A DNA stretch of 64,000 nt from an uncultured Bacteroidales bacterium. Its GTDB lineage: Bacteria > Bacteroidota > Bacteroidia > Bacteroidales > UBA11471. Made by a program: the position numbers and the translations under genes. The stretch's first letter is position 1, and every line of letters begins with the position of its first letter. The DNA is taken from contig CANQQA010000004.1 of NCBI GenBank assembly GCA_947625885.1, positions 65,838 through 129,837 on the forward strand, written 5' to 3'. The notes below the pieces were generated by a model. The model searched no databases. It worked only from the letters and a program-made list of their open reading frames with translations, and was not told the origin of the DNA. Below are positions 27,059-35,796 of this stretch, piece by piece.

Positions 27059-27742
27059 TCATTTCCATAACAGGGCGACCAGCGAAAGCAGCACATAGAC
27101 GGCTATCGCCGCCGACAAGCCCGCCAATCCCAGCCACACAAGCAATCCGATAGAGGCGGCTACCAAGAGATAACGCAGCTTGTTTTCCCGCCATGAAAGG
27201 GAGGAAACTTTCAAGGAGAACATGGGCAGGGGTGAAATCATCAGAAAAGAGACTATCACAATCAACGCCGGCAAAATCAACGGGTACCACTCTTGCGTAT
27301 CGGCAAATGCGATACCTATCCAGAACAGGGCGTTGGCGGGAATGGGCAGACCGATGAACGAGGTTTTCTGACGGTCATCGACATTGAAGCGCGCCAGCCG
27401 CAGCGCACCGGCAACGGGAATCAGCAGAGCGACATACGCCACATATTCGTACCCGCCGTAAGGCAGGAGCAGAAAGTGCGCCAGCAGGGCGTACATCATC
27501 AGCGCAGGCGCCAAGCCGAAACTTACCAAATCCGACAACGAATCCAGCTCTTTGCCCAACGGCGAATAGGCATCGAGAACGCGGGCTGCCAGACCGTCGA
27601 GGAAGTCGCACACGGCAGCGACGATAATGGCTGCCGCCGCCACCTCGAAATTGTCTTGCAAGGCAAAAACCGAAGCCACACAGCCTGCCAGCAGGTTGCA
27701 GCAGGTAATGGCGTCGGGTATGTAGGCGGTAATGCGTTTCAT
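27059..27742 (-). CDS. pssA: CDP-diacylglycerol--serine O-phosphatidyltransferase
   Basis: This is a 227-residue integral membrane enzyme from the ATG at 27740-27742. It condenses CDP-diacylglycerol with serine to phosphatidylserine. The CDP-alcohol phosphotransferase motif D-G-x2-A-R-x8-G-x3-D-x3-D is present as DGLAARVLDAYSPLGKELDSLSD. About seven hydrophobic helices follow a normal membrane topology. It lies 41 bases after psd, so one operon makes phosphatidylethanolamine in two steps. The upstream in-frame start at 27787 would overlap psd and lacks support. Confidence 0.95.
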   Translation of the reverse strand: MKRITAYIPDAITCCNLLAGCVASVFALQDNFEVAAAAIIVAAVCDFLDGLAARVLDAYSPLGKELDSLSDLVSFGLAPALMMYALLAHFLLLPYGGYEYVAYVALLIPVAGALRLARFNVDDRQKTSFIGLPIPANALFWIGIAFADTQEWYPLILPALIVIVSFLMISPLPMFSLKVSSLSWRENKLRYLLVAASIGLLVWLGLAGLSAAIAVYVLLSLVALLWK

Positions 27743-27783
27743 TATTTTGTTCGGATAGACAGCGGGCGTCTGCACCCGTGCAT

Positions 27784-28452
27784 TCAAGATTTCAATCGGG
27801 CAAGCGGAGTGATGTTGCCCGTTGTTTTATCGTCGAGCTTTACCAAAATTTCGGCATCGAGCGGCAGATAGAGATCGACGCGTGAACCGAATTTTATAAA
27901 TCCGATATGTTCGTCGATATGGCACGGCTCGTTAGCTTCGGCATAGGTAACGATGCGCCGCGCCATAGCGCCGGCGACCTGCCGCATAAGTATCTCCTGC
28001 CCGTTCTCGGCTTTGATGATAATGGTGGAGCGTTCGTTTTCGGTACTCGACTTCGGAAGCCAAGCCGCCTGATAGCGACCGTTCTGATGTTCGACCCGCG
28101 TGATGAATCCGTTTACCGGCGTCCAATTGGCATGAACATTGAAAAGATTCATGAATATCGACACCTGCAAGCGTTTGTCGTGGAAGTATTCGTTTTCCAA
28201 AACCTCTTCTTTGACCACCACCGTACCGTCTGCCGGAGCCACGACCATATTTTCCCGTTCACCGGAAAAATGACGGCGCGGCGAGCGGAAGAAATTAAGA
28301 ATCAAAAAGAAAAATACAATAGAGGCTACGAGGACAAGAATATTGAGCCAGTGAACGGGACAAAAGTAAAAGAGTGCCCCGTCGATGATGCCCAGAAGCA
28401 AAAACAATGCTATCAGAATGTGCCGCCCCTCTCTATGTATTTTTACTTTCAT
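27784..28452 (-). CDS. psd: Phosphatidylserine decarboxylase (proenzyme)
   Basis: This is a 222-residue protein with two N-terminal transmembrane helices and the compact decarboxylase domain of the archaeal-type (PSD-A) group. The self-cleavage site is a Gly-Ser in IKFGSRVDLYLP (Ser 190), which generates the pyruvoyl group; VVAPADGTVV and FMNLFNVHANWTPVNG are conserved. It converts phosphatidylserine to phosphatidylethanolamine at the inner membrane. A near-perfect promoter lies upstream at 28487-28517. Confidence 0.95.
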   Translation of the reverse strand: MKVKIHREGRHILIALFLLLGIIDGALFYFCPVHWLNILVLVASIVFFFLILNFFRSPRRHFSGERENMVVAPADGTVVVKEEVLENEYFHDKRLQVSIFMNLFNVHANWTPVNGFITRVEHQNGRYQAAWLPKSSTENERSTIIIKAENGQEILMRQVAGAMARRIVTYAEANEPCHIDEHIGFIKFGSRVDLYLPLDAEILVKLDDKTTGNITPLARLKS

Positions 28453-28486
28453 TCTTTGCCGAAATTATCGTAGCGGAATATTTTTG

Positions 28487-28517
28487 CAAAGGTAAAGAGT
28501 TTTTATGGAATTGCAAA
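28487..28517 (-). promoter_or_regulatory. Bacteroidota promoter of psd-pssA
   Basis: On the minus strand TTTG is followed by 19 bases and TACCTTTG, an exact -33/-7 match, 34 bases upstream of the psd start. Confidence 0.8.
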
Positions 28518-28628
28518 ATAACTTTGTTCAAAATGAGTTGAAAAAATTTTCGACTTCTGTTTCGATGTACCCGCATTCTTTTATATTTTTGTTCGCGAAA
28601 AAGTTATTCACCTTTACAACCGAATTAT

Positions 28629-30158
28629 ATGGAAATCATTTCCGGCAGGCAGCAAAATCCGCGCAGCAAAAAAAGCAGCGCCGCCCCCTTGATAGACATG
28701 GGAAAACTGCAACCGCAGGCACGCGACCTCGAAGAAGCCGTACTGGGCGCACTGATGCTCGAAAAAGATGCCTACCCCGTGATAAGCGACATTCTGAAAC
28801 CGGAGAGTTTCTACGAATACAAACACCAACTGATATACAAAGCCATCGTCGACCTTGCCATGAAGCAGGAGCCGATAGACATGCTGACCGTGTGCGAACA
28901 GCTGCGCCGCAACAACACGCTCGACGAAGTGGGCGGCGAATACACGATTACCGACCTGACGGGGCGCGTGTCGTCGGCTGCCAACGTGGAGTTCCATGCC
29001 CGCATCGTGGCGCAGAAGTATCTGGCACGGGAGTTGATACGCTTCTGCGGCGAGATACAAGCCAAAGCCTTCGACGAAACCTACGATGTCGATGACCTGA
29101 TGCAGGACGCCGAAGGCGAACTGTTCGAGATTTCCCAAAACAACGTCAAAAAAGATGTGGTGCAAATCAATCCCGTCATCAACGAAGCCCTGCATATTCT
29201 CGAAATAGCCTCCAACCGCAAGGACGGACTGAGCGGACTGCAATCGGGATTTACCGACCTCGACAAAATCACTTCGGGGTGGCAAAACTCCGACCTCATC
29301 ATCATCGCCGCCCGTCCGGCAATGGGAAAAACCGCCTTCGTACTCTCCATGGCGAAAAACATGGCGCTCAATTACAATACGCCGGTGGCGATATTCTCGC
29401 TCGAAATGTCGAATGTGCAGCTCGTAAACCGGCTCATCATCAACGCCTGCGAAATCGAAGGCGACAAAATAAAAAGCGGGCGGCTCTCGACGGCGGAATG
29501 GGAACAACTCAACGCCAAAATCAAAGACCTCTACGATGCACCCATCTACATCGACGACACGCCGAGCCTTTCGATTTTCGAGCTGCGCACCAAAGCCCGC
29601 CGGCTGGTACGCGAACACGGCATAAAAATCATCATCATCGACTACCTGCAACTGATGAACGCCAGCGGCATGAAATTCGGCAGCCGCGAACAGGAAGTCA
29701 GCACCATATCCCGCTCGCTCAAAGCGCTTGCCAAAGAATTGAACATTCCCATCATCGCCCTGTCGCAGCTCAACCGCGGCGTCGAAGTGCGTACCGGCGA
29801 AGAGGGAAAACGCCCGCAACTCGCCGACCTTCGCGAATCGGGCGCCATAGAACAAGATGCCGACATGGTGTGCTTCATACACCGTCCCGAATATTACAAA
29901 ATGACCGAAGACAAACAGGGCAACTCGCTGCTGGGCGTCGCCGAAATCATCATCGCCAAGCACCGCAACGGCGCCGTAGGTGATGTGCGCCTGCGCTTCC
30001 GCAGCGAATTGGCGCGTTTCCAGAATTACCGCGACGAAATCACCATTCCCTCCCGAATCAACCAAAACAGAAGGGTTGCAAAAAAAGCCGATGACATAAC
30101 GAATATTCCCCCTAACGAAGGGTTTACCGACGAACAGCCTAACGAAGTGCCCTTCTGA
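28629..30158 (+). CDS. dnaB: Replicative DNA helicase DnaB
   Basis: This 509-residue hexameric helicase has the N-terminal DnaB domain (about 25-130, EAVLGALMLEKDAYPVI) and the RecA-like C-terminal ATPase (about 190-460). Walker A is ARPAMGKTA, Walker B is KIIIIDYLQLM, and the arginine-finger region is ALSQLNRGVE followed by LRESGAIEQDADMV. It unwinds DNA ahead of the replisome. No intein interrupts it. The C-terminal tail (about 465-509) is poorly conserved in sequence and acidic. It is normal in length and clearly a housekeeping gene. Confidence 0.97.
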   Translation: MEIISGRQQNPRSKKSSAAPLIDMGKLQPQARDLEEAVLGALMLEKDAYPVISDILKPESFYEYKHQLIYKAIVDLAMKQEPIDMLTVCEQLRRNNTLDEVGGEYTITDLTGRVSSAANVEFHARIVAQKYLARELIRFCGEIQAKAFDETYDVDDLMQDAEGELFEISQNNVKKDVVQINPVINEALHILEIASNRKDGLSGLQSGFTDLDKITSGWQNSDLIIIAARPAMGKTAFVLSMAKNMALNYNTPVAIFSLEMSNVQLVNRLIINACEIEGDKIKSGRLSTAEWEQLNAKIKDLYDAPIYIDDTPSLSIFELRTKARRLVREHGIKIIIIDYLQLMNASGMKFGSREQEVSTISRSLKALAKELNIPIIALSQLNRGVEVRTGEEGKRPQLADLRESGAIEQDADMVCFIHRPEYYKMTEDKQGNSLLGVAEIIIAKHRNGAVGDVRLRFRSELARFQNYRDEITIPSRINQNRRVAKKADDITNIPPNEGFTDEQPNEVPF

Positions 30159-30176
30159 CCCGACAACCCGCCCTGC

Positions 30177-30833
30177 ATGAATACGACCGACGAACAGATA
30201 CGCGCCATAAAACGGCAGTTCCGCAAGGCGATGAACGGCATCGTGGCTGCCAGTATGCGGGAGAAAGGGGTGGACTACCGTGTGAATTTCGGACTTACGC
30301 TGCCGCTGCTGAAACGCATCGCCGCCGCATATCCGCCCGACAAGACGCTTGCCGAACGGCTGTGGAGCGAGCCGGTGCGGGAATCGAAGATGCTGGCGAC
30401 ATGGCTCTACCCTCCCGCCGAAATGGACTGGACAAGCGCCTGCCGCTGGGTGGCTGAAATACCCTACCCCGAAATTGCCGACATCTGCTGCCTGAATCTT
30501 TTTTCGCGCCTCCCGTTTGCCGCCGAGCTGGCGGCATACTGCCTCGAACGCACCGACGACCTTGCCCGATACACCGGCTTCCGCCTGTGGAACAGGCTGC
30601 TCGCTGCCGGCTGCAAACCGTCGGAAGCCGAAATCGCCACGCTATTGACGGCAAGCCAAAAGCTGCTTGCCTCCGAGAGTCATCGCCCGACGCTCGCTGT
30701 CGCCGTCGATGCCCTGCGCCGCCTCGCCGAGCAAGACGAAGCGTCTCGTAATCAAATCGAAAATTTCTTCTCTACTGCCGAATCCGACTTGCCGGTAGGA
30801 AACAAAAATCTGCTGCGGGAAATTTTGGGATAA
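30177..30833 (+). CDS. AlkD-like HEAT-repeat protein (DNA alkylation repair family)
   Basis: This 218-residue all-helical protein is composed of HEAT-like repeats resembling AlkC/AlkD DNA glycosylases (VNFGLTLPLLKRIAAAYPPDKTLAERLWSEPVRESKMLATWL, with WVAEIPYPEIADICCLNLF). AlkD excises positively charged alkylated bases. The residues needed for that cannot be confirmed by eye, so this is a family call. It begins 18 bases after dnaB, so it may be read through from it. It is convergent with the glycosyltransferase gene. Confidence 0.78.
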   Translation: MNTTDEQIRAIKRQFRKAMNGIVAASMREKGVDYRVNFGLTLPLLKRIAAAYPPDKTLAERLWSEPVRESKMLATWLYPPAEMDWTSACRWVAEIPYPEIADICCLNLFSRLPFAAELAAYCLERTDDLARYTGFRLWNRLLAAGCKPSEAEIATLLTASQKLLASESHRPTLAVAVDALRRLAEQDEASRNQIENFFSTAESDLPVGNKNLLREILG

Positions 30834-30845
30834 TAAAGTGTATGC

Positions 30846-31820
30846 CTATTTTCCGTAATAGTGGTTGCCGTCAATTTTCCGTTTCAACGACAGCAGACGA
30901 TACACCGGACGATAAAACCCGAGACAGGAAAAATAAAGCAGCGTCCGGACTTTGACGGTTCGGGCTTTCATTTTCCAAATCAACTTCCGATACTTTCCGT
31001 ACCGCCGACGAAATTCCCCACTCGTAAGGGCATCGGTCTCAAATATCCGAAAAAGAGGGGACCCTATCGAATTTATATATTCTTCCCTATATTCCGGTTC
31101 TTGTAAGAACGTTTTTGCAGCCTCAAGGTATCTGTCATTTTGCTCTATAATGAACGCCAAATTTTTCGTAATAGAGTTTTCGTTCGTTTTTTTATCGTAA
31201 TGATATAGGGCAACCCCGCAATACGATACCTTTATTCCGCACTTCAACAATTGGGTACAAAAAAACAAATCTTCCGCGAAATTCAATCCTTTGAAAAAAC
31301 GGATATTCTGCGTTTCGTATGCGCTGCGCCGTATAAGTTTAGACCACAATCCGCCATGCAATTTACCGGTAAACAAATCCCGTAATACCTCCCGAGCATC
31401 AAGCGAAGAGGGCTCTTGCCGACGAAGTATTGTTTCCACAGCCGATTCTTCATAATAATCGCAGATTACCATATCGGCATCATCGGCAACGGCTTTTTCG
31501 TAAAGTAATTCCAACATATCCAGCTCCACCCAATCGTCAGGGTCGGCGTGTATCGTATATTCGCCGGATGCCCGCTCTATGCCGTATTGGCGGGCGGAAG
31601 CCACACCGCCGTTTTCTTTGTGAAAAACTTTGACACGGGCATCTCTTCGAGCATATTCTTCACACATCTCGCCCGAACGGTCGGGACTTCCGTCATCAAT
31701 TGCCAAGACCTCAAAATCCGTAAAAGTCTGAGACAAAAGGGTATCGAAAAAACGAGACAGGTATTTTTCGGCTTTATATACGGCTACGATTACCGATATT
31801 GTCGGATTTTTTTTTACCAT
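30846..31820 (-). CDS. Glycosyltransferase family 2
   Basis: This 324-residue protein has a GT-A fold. The nucleotide-sugar site is seen in SVIVAVYKAEKYLSRFFDTLLSQTF and EVLAIDDGSPDRSGEMCEEYA, and the DxD-like metal motif in YTIHADPDDWVEL. The C-terminal third has a basic, hydrophobic stretch likely to lie on the membrane. It should add a sugar to a lipid-linked glycan. Its start lies 47 bases inside the flippase gene, so the two are translationally coupled. Base composition is more A/T-rich than the flanking dnaB and dapF regions. Confidence 0.92.
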   Translation of the reverse strand: MVKKNPTISVIVAVYKAEKYLSRFFDTLLSQTFTDFEVLAIDDGSPDRSGEMCEEYARRDARVKVFHKENGGVASARQYGIERASGEYTIHADPDDWVELDMLELLYEKAVADDADMVICDYYEESAVETILRRQEPSSLDAREVLRDLFTGKLHGGLWSKLIRRSAYETQNIRFFKGLNFAEDLFFCTQLLKCGIKVSYCGVALYHYDKKTNENSITKNLAFIIEQNDRYLEAAKTFLQEPEYREEYINSIGSPLFRIFETDALTSGEFRRRYGKYRKLIWKMKARTVKVRTLLYFSCLGFYRPVYRLLSLKRKIDGNHYYGK

Positions 31821-33360
31821 AAGACATTCTGTGTTTCAAAATCGACCAAAATTTAATTCGTTCCGCACGCTCGAATCCGAATATTCCGATACACACCGCC
31901 ATATAGCCCACCGCCGCAGCCGCATAAAGGAATAAACGCCCCCACGAAATCGTGGCGGGAATATCCAGAAAATACAACGGTACGGCAAAACATAAAAGCG
32001 GCAAAAAGATTTTCAGTATGATCCTTTGGAAATAAACGGAATACGGCATTCGTATTTTGGGCAAGACTATCCAAATGCGGATTCCCTGCGCCAACAAATA
32101 AATAAAAAAATAAACCAGCATCACTGCCACCGGCGTTATGTGCCATATTTTCAACAGCGCATAGGCTATCGGCACGATAGTCAATAAGGTGGTCGCTTCG
32201 TAAAGCTGGAATTTCTTTATATCGCCTGTGGCATGAATGGCATTAATCAAAGCGAATCGGAACGGTTCTATCAAAGCGACAAACAACATGATACGCACAA
32301 AATCCGCCGTATATTCGGGAACAGTGCCGAGCCAAACACGCAAAATCGGCTCTACGCATAAAACAAGGGGAAAGACAAGCAGCAGCATCAGAAAAAAGCC
32401 ATACTTCGAAGCTCCGATGACCAACGTGTGCATATAAGGAAAATCGCTGATGGAATAGGACTTGATAATCTGCGGACGGACTGCGGTCTGAAAATTCTGA
32501 ACGAACTGCATCGTTACCGTCTGTACCTGCACGGCTATTCCACGCGCCGCATTGACCGCCGGTCCGAAAAACAGATTCAAAAGCACATTGATACCTTGCG
32601 TATATCCTACTATCGCCAAATCGCCGTTCAGCGTCCACCCTGCATACGCGGCAATTTCTCGTACTATCGGCTTATCCCATTTCATAGGTGTCCGGCTCTC
32701 CGGAAAATGACGGGAACAATAGCAGCCATACAGCACGCGAATCAATACCTGAACAAGCATAATCAGTACGGCATACACAATCAACTTGTCATACGACGTA
32801 TAAAGCAGCGCCCACGCAATAAGGAGCTTAAATACCACTTCAACGATGGAAACATAGGCAAATGCCGCCATGCGTTCATGGGCTATAATCAACGCATTGT
32901 AAGGAACGCTGACAATGGCTATCACCGCAGTGAGTACCGAACAGTGATAAACCCACAAAGCAGCCGTCATACGCTCCGGCGGAATAACCAGCTTGTGGCA
33001 TACGAACCACAACCCGACCGTTTCGCCCAACACCACCAAGACCGCAGCAAATACCCAAAGGACACAACAGATTGTGGAAAAATATTTTCTTATCTCCGCT
33101 TCATCGCCTTTGCCGAGTACAAATGTAATAAAGCGGGAACAAGCGCTGCCCAATGAACCGGAAAAGAATCCCAACATCACGATGATACCGCCTACCACGT
33201 TGTAAATACCGTAATTTTCTTCACCCAACGCATGAAGAACGATACGCGAAGTGTATAGCGATACTGCCATGACAAACAGCATGCGGATATAGAGCATCGC
33301 CGTATTTTTGACGATACGTTTGCTTTTTGCGCCAGCGGTAAGTTCTTTTTCCGATTGCAT
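31774..33360 (-). CDS. Oligosaccharide/lipopolysaccharide flippase (Wzx/MATE-like)
   Basis: This is a 528-residue polytopic membrane protein with about 12-14 hydrophobic helices, from the ATG at 33358-33360 (one codon after a TTG alternative). Polysaccharide-exporter marks include SLYTSRIVLHALGEENYGIYNVVGGIIVMLGFFSGSLGSACSRFI near the N-terminus and GWTLNGDLAIVGYTQGINVLLNLFFGPAVNAARGIA in the middle. It would move an undecaprenyl-linked oligosaccharide across the inner membrane. Together with the overlapping GT2 it is a two-gene fragment of a surface-glycan pathway; no other glycan genes are adjacent. Confidence 0.9.
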   Translation of the reverse strand: MQSEKELTAGAKSKRIVKNTAMLYIRMLFVMAVSLYTSRIVLHALGEENYGIYNVVGGIIVMLGFFSGSLGSACSRFITFVLGKGDEAEIRKYFSTICCVLWVFAAVLVVLGETVGLWFVCHKLVIPPERMTAALWVYHCSVLTAVIAIVSVPYNALIIAHERMAAFAYVSIVEVVFKLLIAWALLYTSYDKLIVYAVLIMLVQVLIRVLYGCYCSRHFPESRTPMKWDKPIVREIAAYAGWTLNGDLAIVGYTQGINVLLNLFFGPAVNAARGIAVQVQTVTMQFVQNFQTAVRPQIIKSYSISDFPYMHTLVIGASKYGFFLMLLLVFPLVLCVEPILRVWLGTVPEYTADFVRIMLFVALIEPFRFALINAIHATGDIKKFQLYEATTLLTIVPIAYALLKIWHITPVAVMLVYFFIYLLAQGIRIWIVLPKIRMPYSVYFQRIILKIFLPLLCFAVPLYFLDIPATISWGRLFLYAAAAVGYMAVCIGIFGFERAERIKFWSILKHRMSYGKKKSDNIGNRSRI

Positions 33361-33498
33361 CAATGCGGTCAGATAATCAAGATTCCATACAAAAATAATA
33401 TATTCCGTCCGATTCTACAAAAATTGTCCTATCTGAAAATAAATACAAAATCCTTTTTTTCAAAAGGAGAAACAATATTTCGAAAGAAACGGAGTTTT

Positions 33499-33657
33499 AT
33501 GAATGAACCCTCAAAAACGAACATTATGATACGGATTCTCTATAAATGCGTCGTTGCTGCGACCCTGCTGCTTCTCCTCTCCGCCTGCTCCGCCGGACGC
33601 GGCTGCGGCTGCTCCCTGCCCGACTACGCTCCTTCCGACCTCGCTATGAACGAGTGA
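33499..33657 (+). CDS. Tiny cysteine-rich lipopeptide candidate
   Basis: This is a 52-codon frame (or 43 from the second Met at 33526) with GGAG five bases before the ATG. It encodes a basic N-terminus, a hydrophobic core (VVAATLLLLLSAC) with a clear lipobox, and a mature part of only 23 residues carrying two more Cys (GRGCGCSLPDYAPSDLAMNE). It sits alone between divergent and convergent genes. Such a short lipopeptide may be an anchored peptide or the remnant of a larger lipoprotein. I know no family for it. No promoter was found. Confidence 0.45.
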   Translation: MNEPSKTNIMIRILYKCVVAATLLLLLSACSAGRGCGCSLPDYAPSDLAMNE

Positions 33658-33688
33658 ACGGGTCGATAAATCTTTCCATTACAGCGCA

Positions 33689-34615
33689 CTATTCAGCAGA
33701 TGTATGCGCCGCTTTTTCCCGCTTGTTTTTTATCCAGAGCTGGGTGCTGTTCACGATATTCTGCCACACCACATACGAGGCGGGACCTATCGAGGCAAGC
33801 GGGTGCACGTAGGTAAGCGCCATCCATATCGCCAACACGGTGTTTTTCTGTCCCAGCGCCTGCCCGCCGGCAATGCGGTTGGCGTAACGCTGCCCGATGA
33901 CTTTTCCCAAAATGAATTGCAAACCGCAGACAATCAGCGAGAACAATGCCAAAAGCAACTCTTCGCGCAGGTTGTCGCCGCCTTGTGCTATGATGAACGA
34001 GGCGGTGCGCCCCATGACGAAGGTAAGCGACACCGCCCACAAATAGAACGACAGACTTTGGCTCCGACTCAACGCCTCGTGCGCTTTCGGCAGGAATTTT
34101 CCCATAAGAACGGCAATAACGAACGGCAGAATGAGCAGCGGCAGCACCTGCCGGCAAATGATAAGAAACGACGTGAGAAAATCGATGTCGGTATGAACGC
34201 CGATAAACGAAAATATAATCGGCGAAAGAACCGCCACCGCCATATTGCTTACCAAACTATATGTCGCCAATGAAGCAAGACTGCCACCCAGCATCTGCGT
34301 GATGACGGCTGCCGCTGTCGCCGTCGGGGCAAATACGCATATCAGCGTGCCTTCCGCCACCAACGGGTCGATGCCGCACAACAAAAAATAGATGCCCAGT
34401 CCGCCGACAACCTGTATCGCCAACAGCCAACCGTGCAGCCGTTCGATATGCAGGTGCCGCAACGACAAGCGGCAATAAGTTATCAGCAACATGGCGAAAA
34501 TAAGCAGCTGCGTAATGGGAGGAAACATATCGTTGAGGCGCGTGATAGGGCGGTAGAGCAGCGCACCGAGTATCATCGCCACCGGCAGCATATACACTTT
34601 CAGCTTTTGCAACAT
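33689..34615 (-). CDS. Bile acid:sodium symporter (BASS) family transporter
   Basis: This is a 308-residue membrane protein with about ten helices. The BASS core is visible in APTATAAAVITQMLGGSLASLATYSLVSN and GGQALGQKNTVLAIWMA, the two crossover-helix segments that hold sodium and substrate. I start it at the ATG at 34613-34615 because the -7 element at 34640-34647 lies inside the longer frame. Substrates of bacterial BASS proteins range from bile acids to pantoate, keto acids and other organic anions; it is undetermined here. It is monocistronic. Confidence 0.88.
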   Translation of the reverse strand: MLQKLKVYMLPVAMILGALLYRPITRLNDMFPPITQLLIFAMLLITYCRLSLRHLHIERLHGWLLAIQVVGGLGIYFLLCGIDPLVAEGTLICVFAPTATAAAVITQMLGGSLASLATYSLVSNMAVAVLSPIIFSFIGVHTDIDFLTSFLIICRQVLPLLILPFVIAVLMGKFLPKAHEALSRSQSLSFYLWAVSLTFVMGRTASFIIAQGGDNLREELLLALFSLIVCGLQFILGKVIGQRYANRIAGGQALGQKNTVLAIWMALTYVHPLASIGPASYVVWQNIVNSTQLWIKNKREKAAHTSAE

Positions 34616-34639
34616 CGGACAAATCGTAAAAATCGGCTG

Positions 34640-34647
34640 CAAAGATA
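34640..34647 (-). promoter_or_regulatory. -7 element of the BASS transporter gene
   Basis: TATCTTTG on the minus strand, 25 bases upstream of the chosen ATG. No TTTG was found at the -33 distance. The remaining stretch to 34830 is A/T-rich and shows no other structure. Confidence 0.5.
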
Positions 34648-34830
34648 GCGAAACTTTCACTATGACGTCGCGAACGAAGCAGAATTATTGTCGAAATTAC
34701 ACTTGTTTGTTTTTTCGAACATTCAGAACGAAAGCATATCTCTTCAACAGATAATAAATTATTACTATAACAGCATTAAATATAACAATATGAAAGTAGT
34801 GCAACTATTTCAAAATATTTTCTTGTAAAT

Positions 34831-34862
34831 TTTGCTTCGCGTTTACATTATGTATATCTTTG
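34831..34862 (+). promoter_or_regulatory. Bacteroidota promoter of dapF-dapL
   Basis: TTTG, 20 bases, TATCTTTG: an exact -33/-7 match. It gives a leader of about 55-60 bases to the dapF ATG at 34926 and overlaps the longer open frame's first codon, supporting the shorter start. Confidence 0.85.
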
Positions 34863-34925
34863 TCGAAAATAATTAGCAAAACGAAAGATAAACACAACTT
34901 TCGATTTCAAAATGAAAATTCGCTT

Positions 34926-35765
34926 ATGAGATTCACCAAGATGCACGGAGCCGGAAACGATTACGTTTATATAAACGGTATGGCAGAAGCAGTTACCGCA
35001 CCGGAGAAGCTCGCCGTGCGCATGAGTGATCGGCATTTCGGAATAGGCTCGGACGGACTGGTGTTGATACTGCCGTCGGAACGGGCGGACTTCCGTATGC
35101 GCATGTTCAACGCCGACGGCTCCGAAGCGCAAATGTGCGGCAATGCCTCGCGCTGCATCGGCAAATATGTATATGACAACGGATTGACAGACAAAGAGGA
35201 GATAACGCTCGAAACAGCAGCGGGCATCAAAGTGCTGCGGCTGACGGTGAAAGCAGGAAAAGTCGTTTCGGTGCGTGTGGATATGGGCGAACCCGTTTTG
35301 GAACCGCGCCGCATACCGGTAGCCCTGTCGGGCGAACGGGCGGTAAACGTACCTCTGACCGTCGGGAGTGCGACTTATCGCATGACGTGCGTGTCGATGG
35401 GCAATCCGCACGCCGTGATATTCGTCCCCCGTCTGGACGACATCGATATACACGCCGTCGGCGCAGCTGCCGAACGGCACGAGCTTTTTCCCGAACGCTG
35501 CAACATCGAGTTTGCCGAAATCGTATCGCCCGAAGCAATACGCATGAGGGTGTGGGAACGCGGCGCCGGCGAGACACTCGCCTGCGGCACAGGAGCGTGC
35601 GCCACCCTCGTGGCTGCCGTACTCAACGGACTTACCGCCCGTCGGGCAGTCTTGCGGCTCTTGGGCGGAGACCTCGACATCGAATGGAACGCTGCCGACA
35701 ATCATGTGTATATGAGCGGCGGCGCCGAAACGGTTTTCGAAGGAGAATGGCTCTTGGGTCAATAA
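34926..35765 (+). CDS. dapF: Diaminopimelate epimerase
   Basis: This 279-residue enzyme converts LL- to meso-diaminopimelate for lysine and peptidoglycan. The two catalytic cysteines are present: Cys 71 in QMCGNASRC and Cys 220 in [22 protein letters not shown] near the N-terminus and GNPHAV in the middle are family marks. The start at 34926 gives the usual [12 protein letters not shown]; the earlier open frame is inside the promoter. It lies 31 bases before dapL, so the two last DAP steps are one operon. Confidence 0.96.
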   Translation: MRFTKMHGAGNDYVYINGMAEAVTAPEKLAVRMSDRHFGIGSDGLVLILPSERADFRMRMFNADGSEAQMCGNASRCIGKYVYDNGLTDKEEITLETAAGIKVLRLTVKAGKVVSVRVDMGEPVLEPRRIPVALSGERAVNVPLTVGSATYRMTCVSMGNPHAVIFVPRLDDIDIHAVGAAAERHELFPERCNIEFAEIVSPEAIRMRVWERGAGETLACGTGACATLVAAVLNGLTARRAVLRLLGGDLDIEWNAADNHVYMSGGAETVFEGEWLLGQ

Positions 35766-35796
35766 AAATTTATGCAACGAAAAAGATAGAAGCATT

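Noticed and set aside
34616-34660. Upstream start for the BASS transporter
   Set aside because: It would place the gene's own -7 promoter element (34640-34647) inside the coding sequence.
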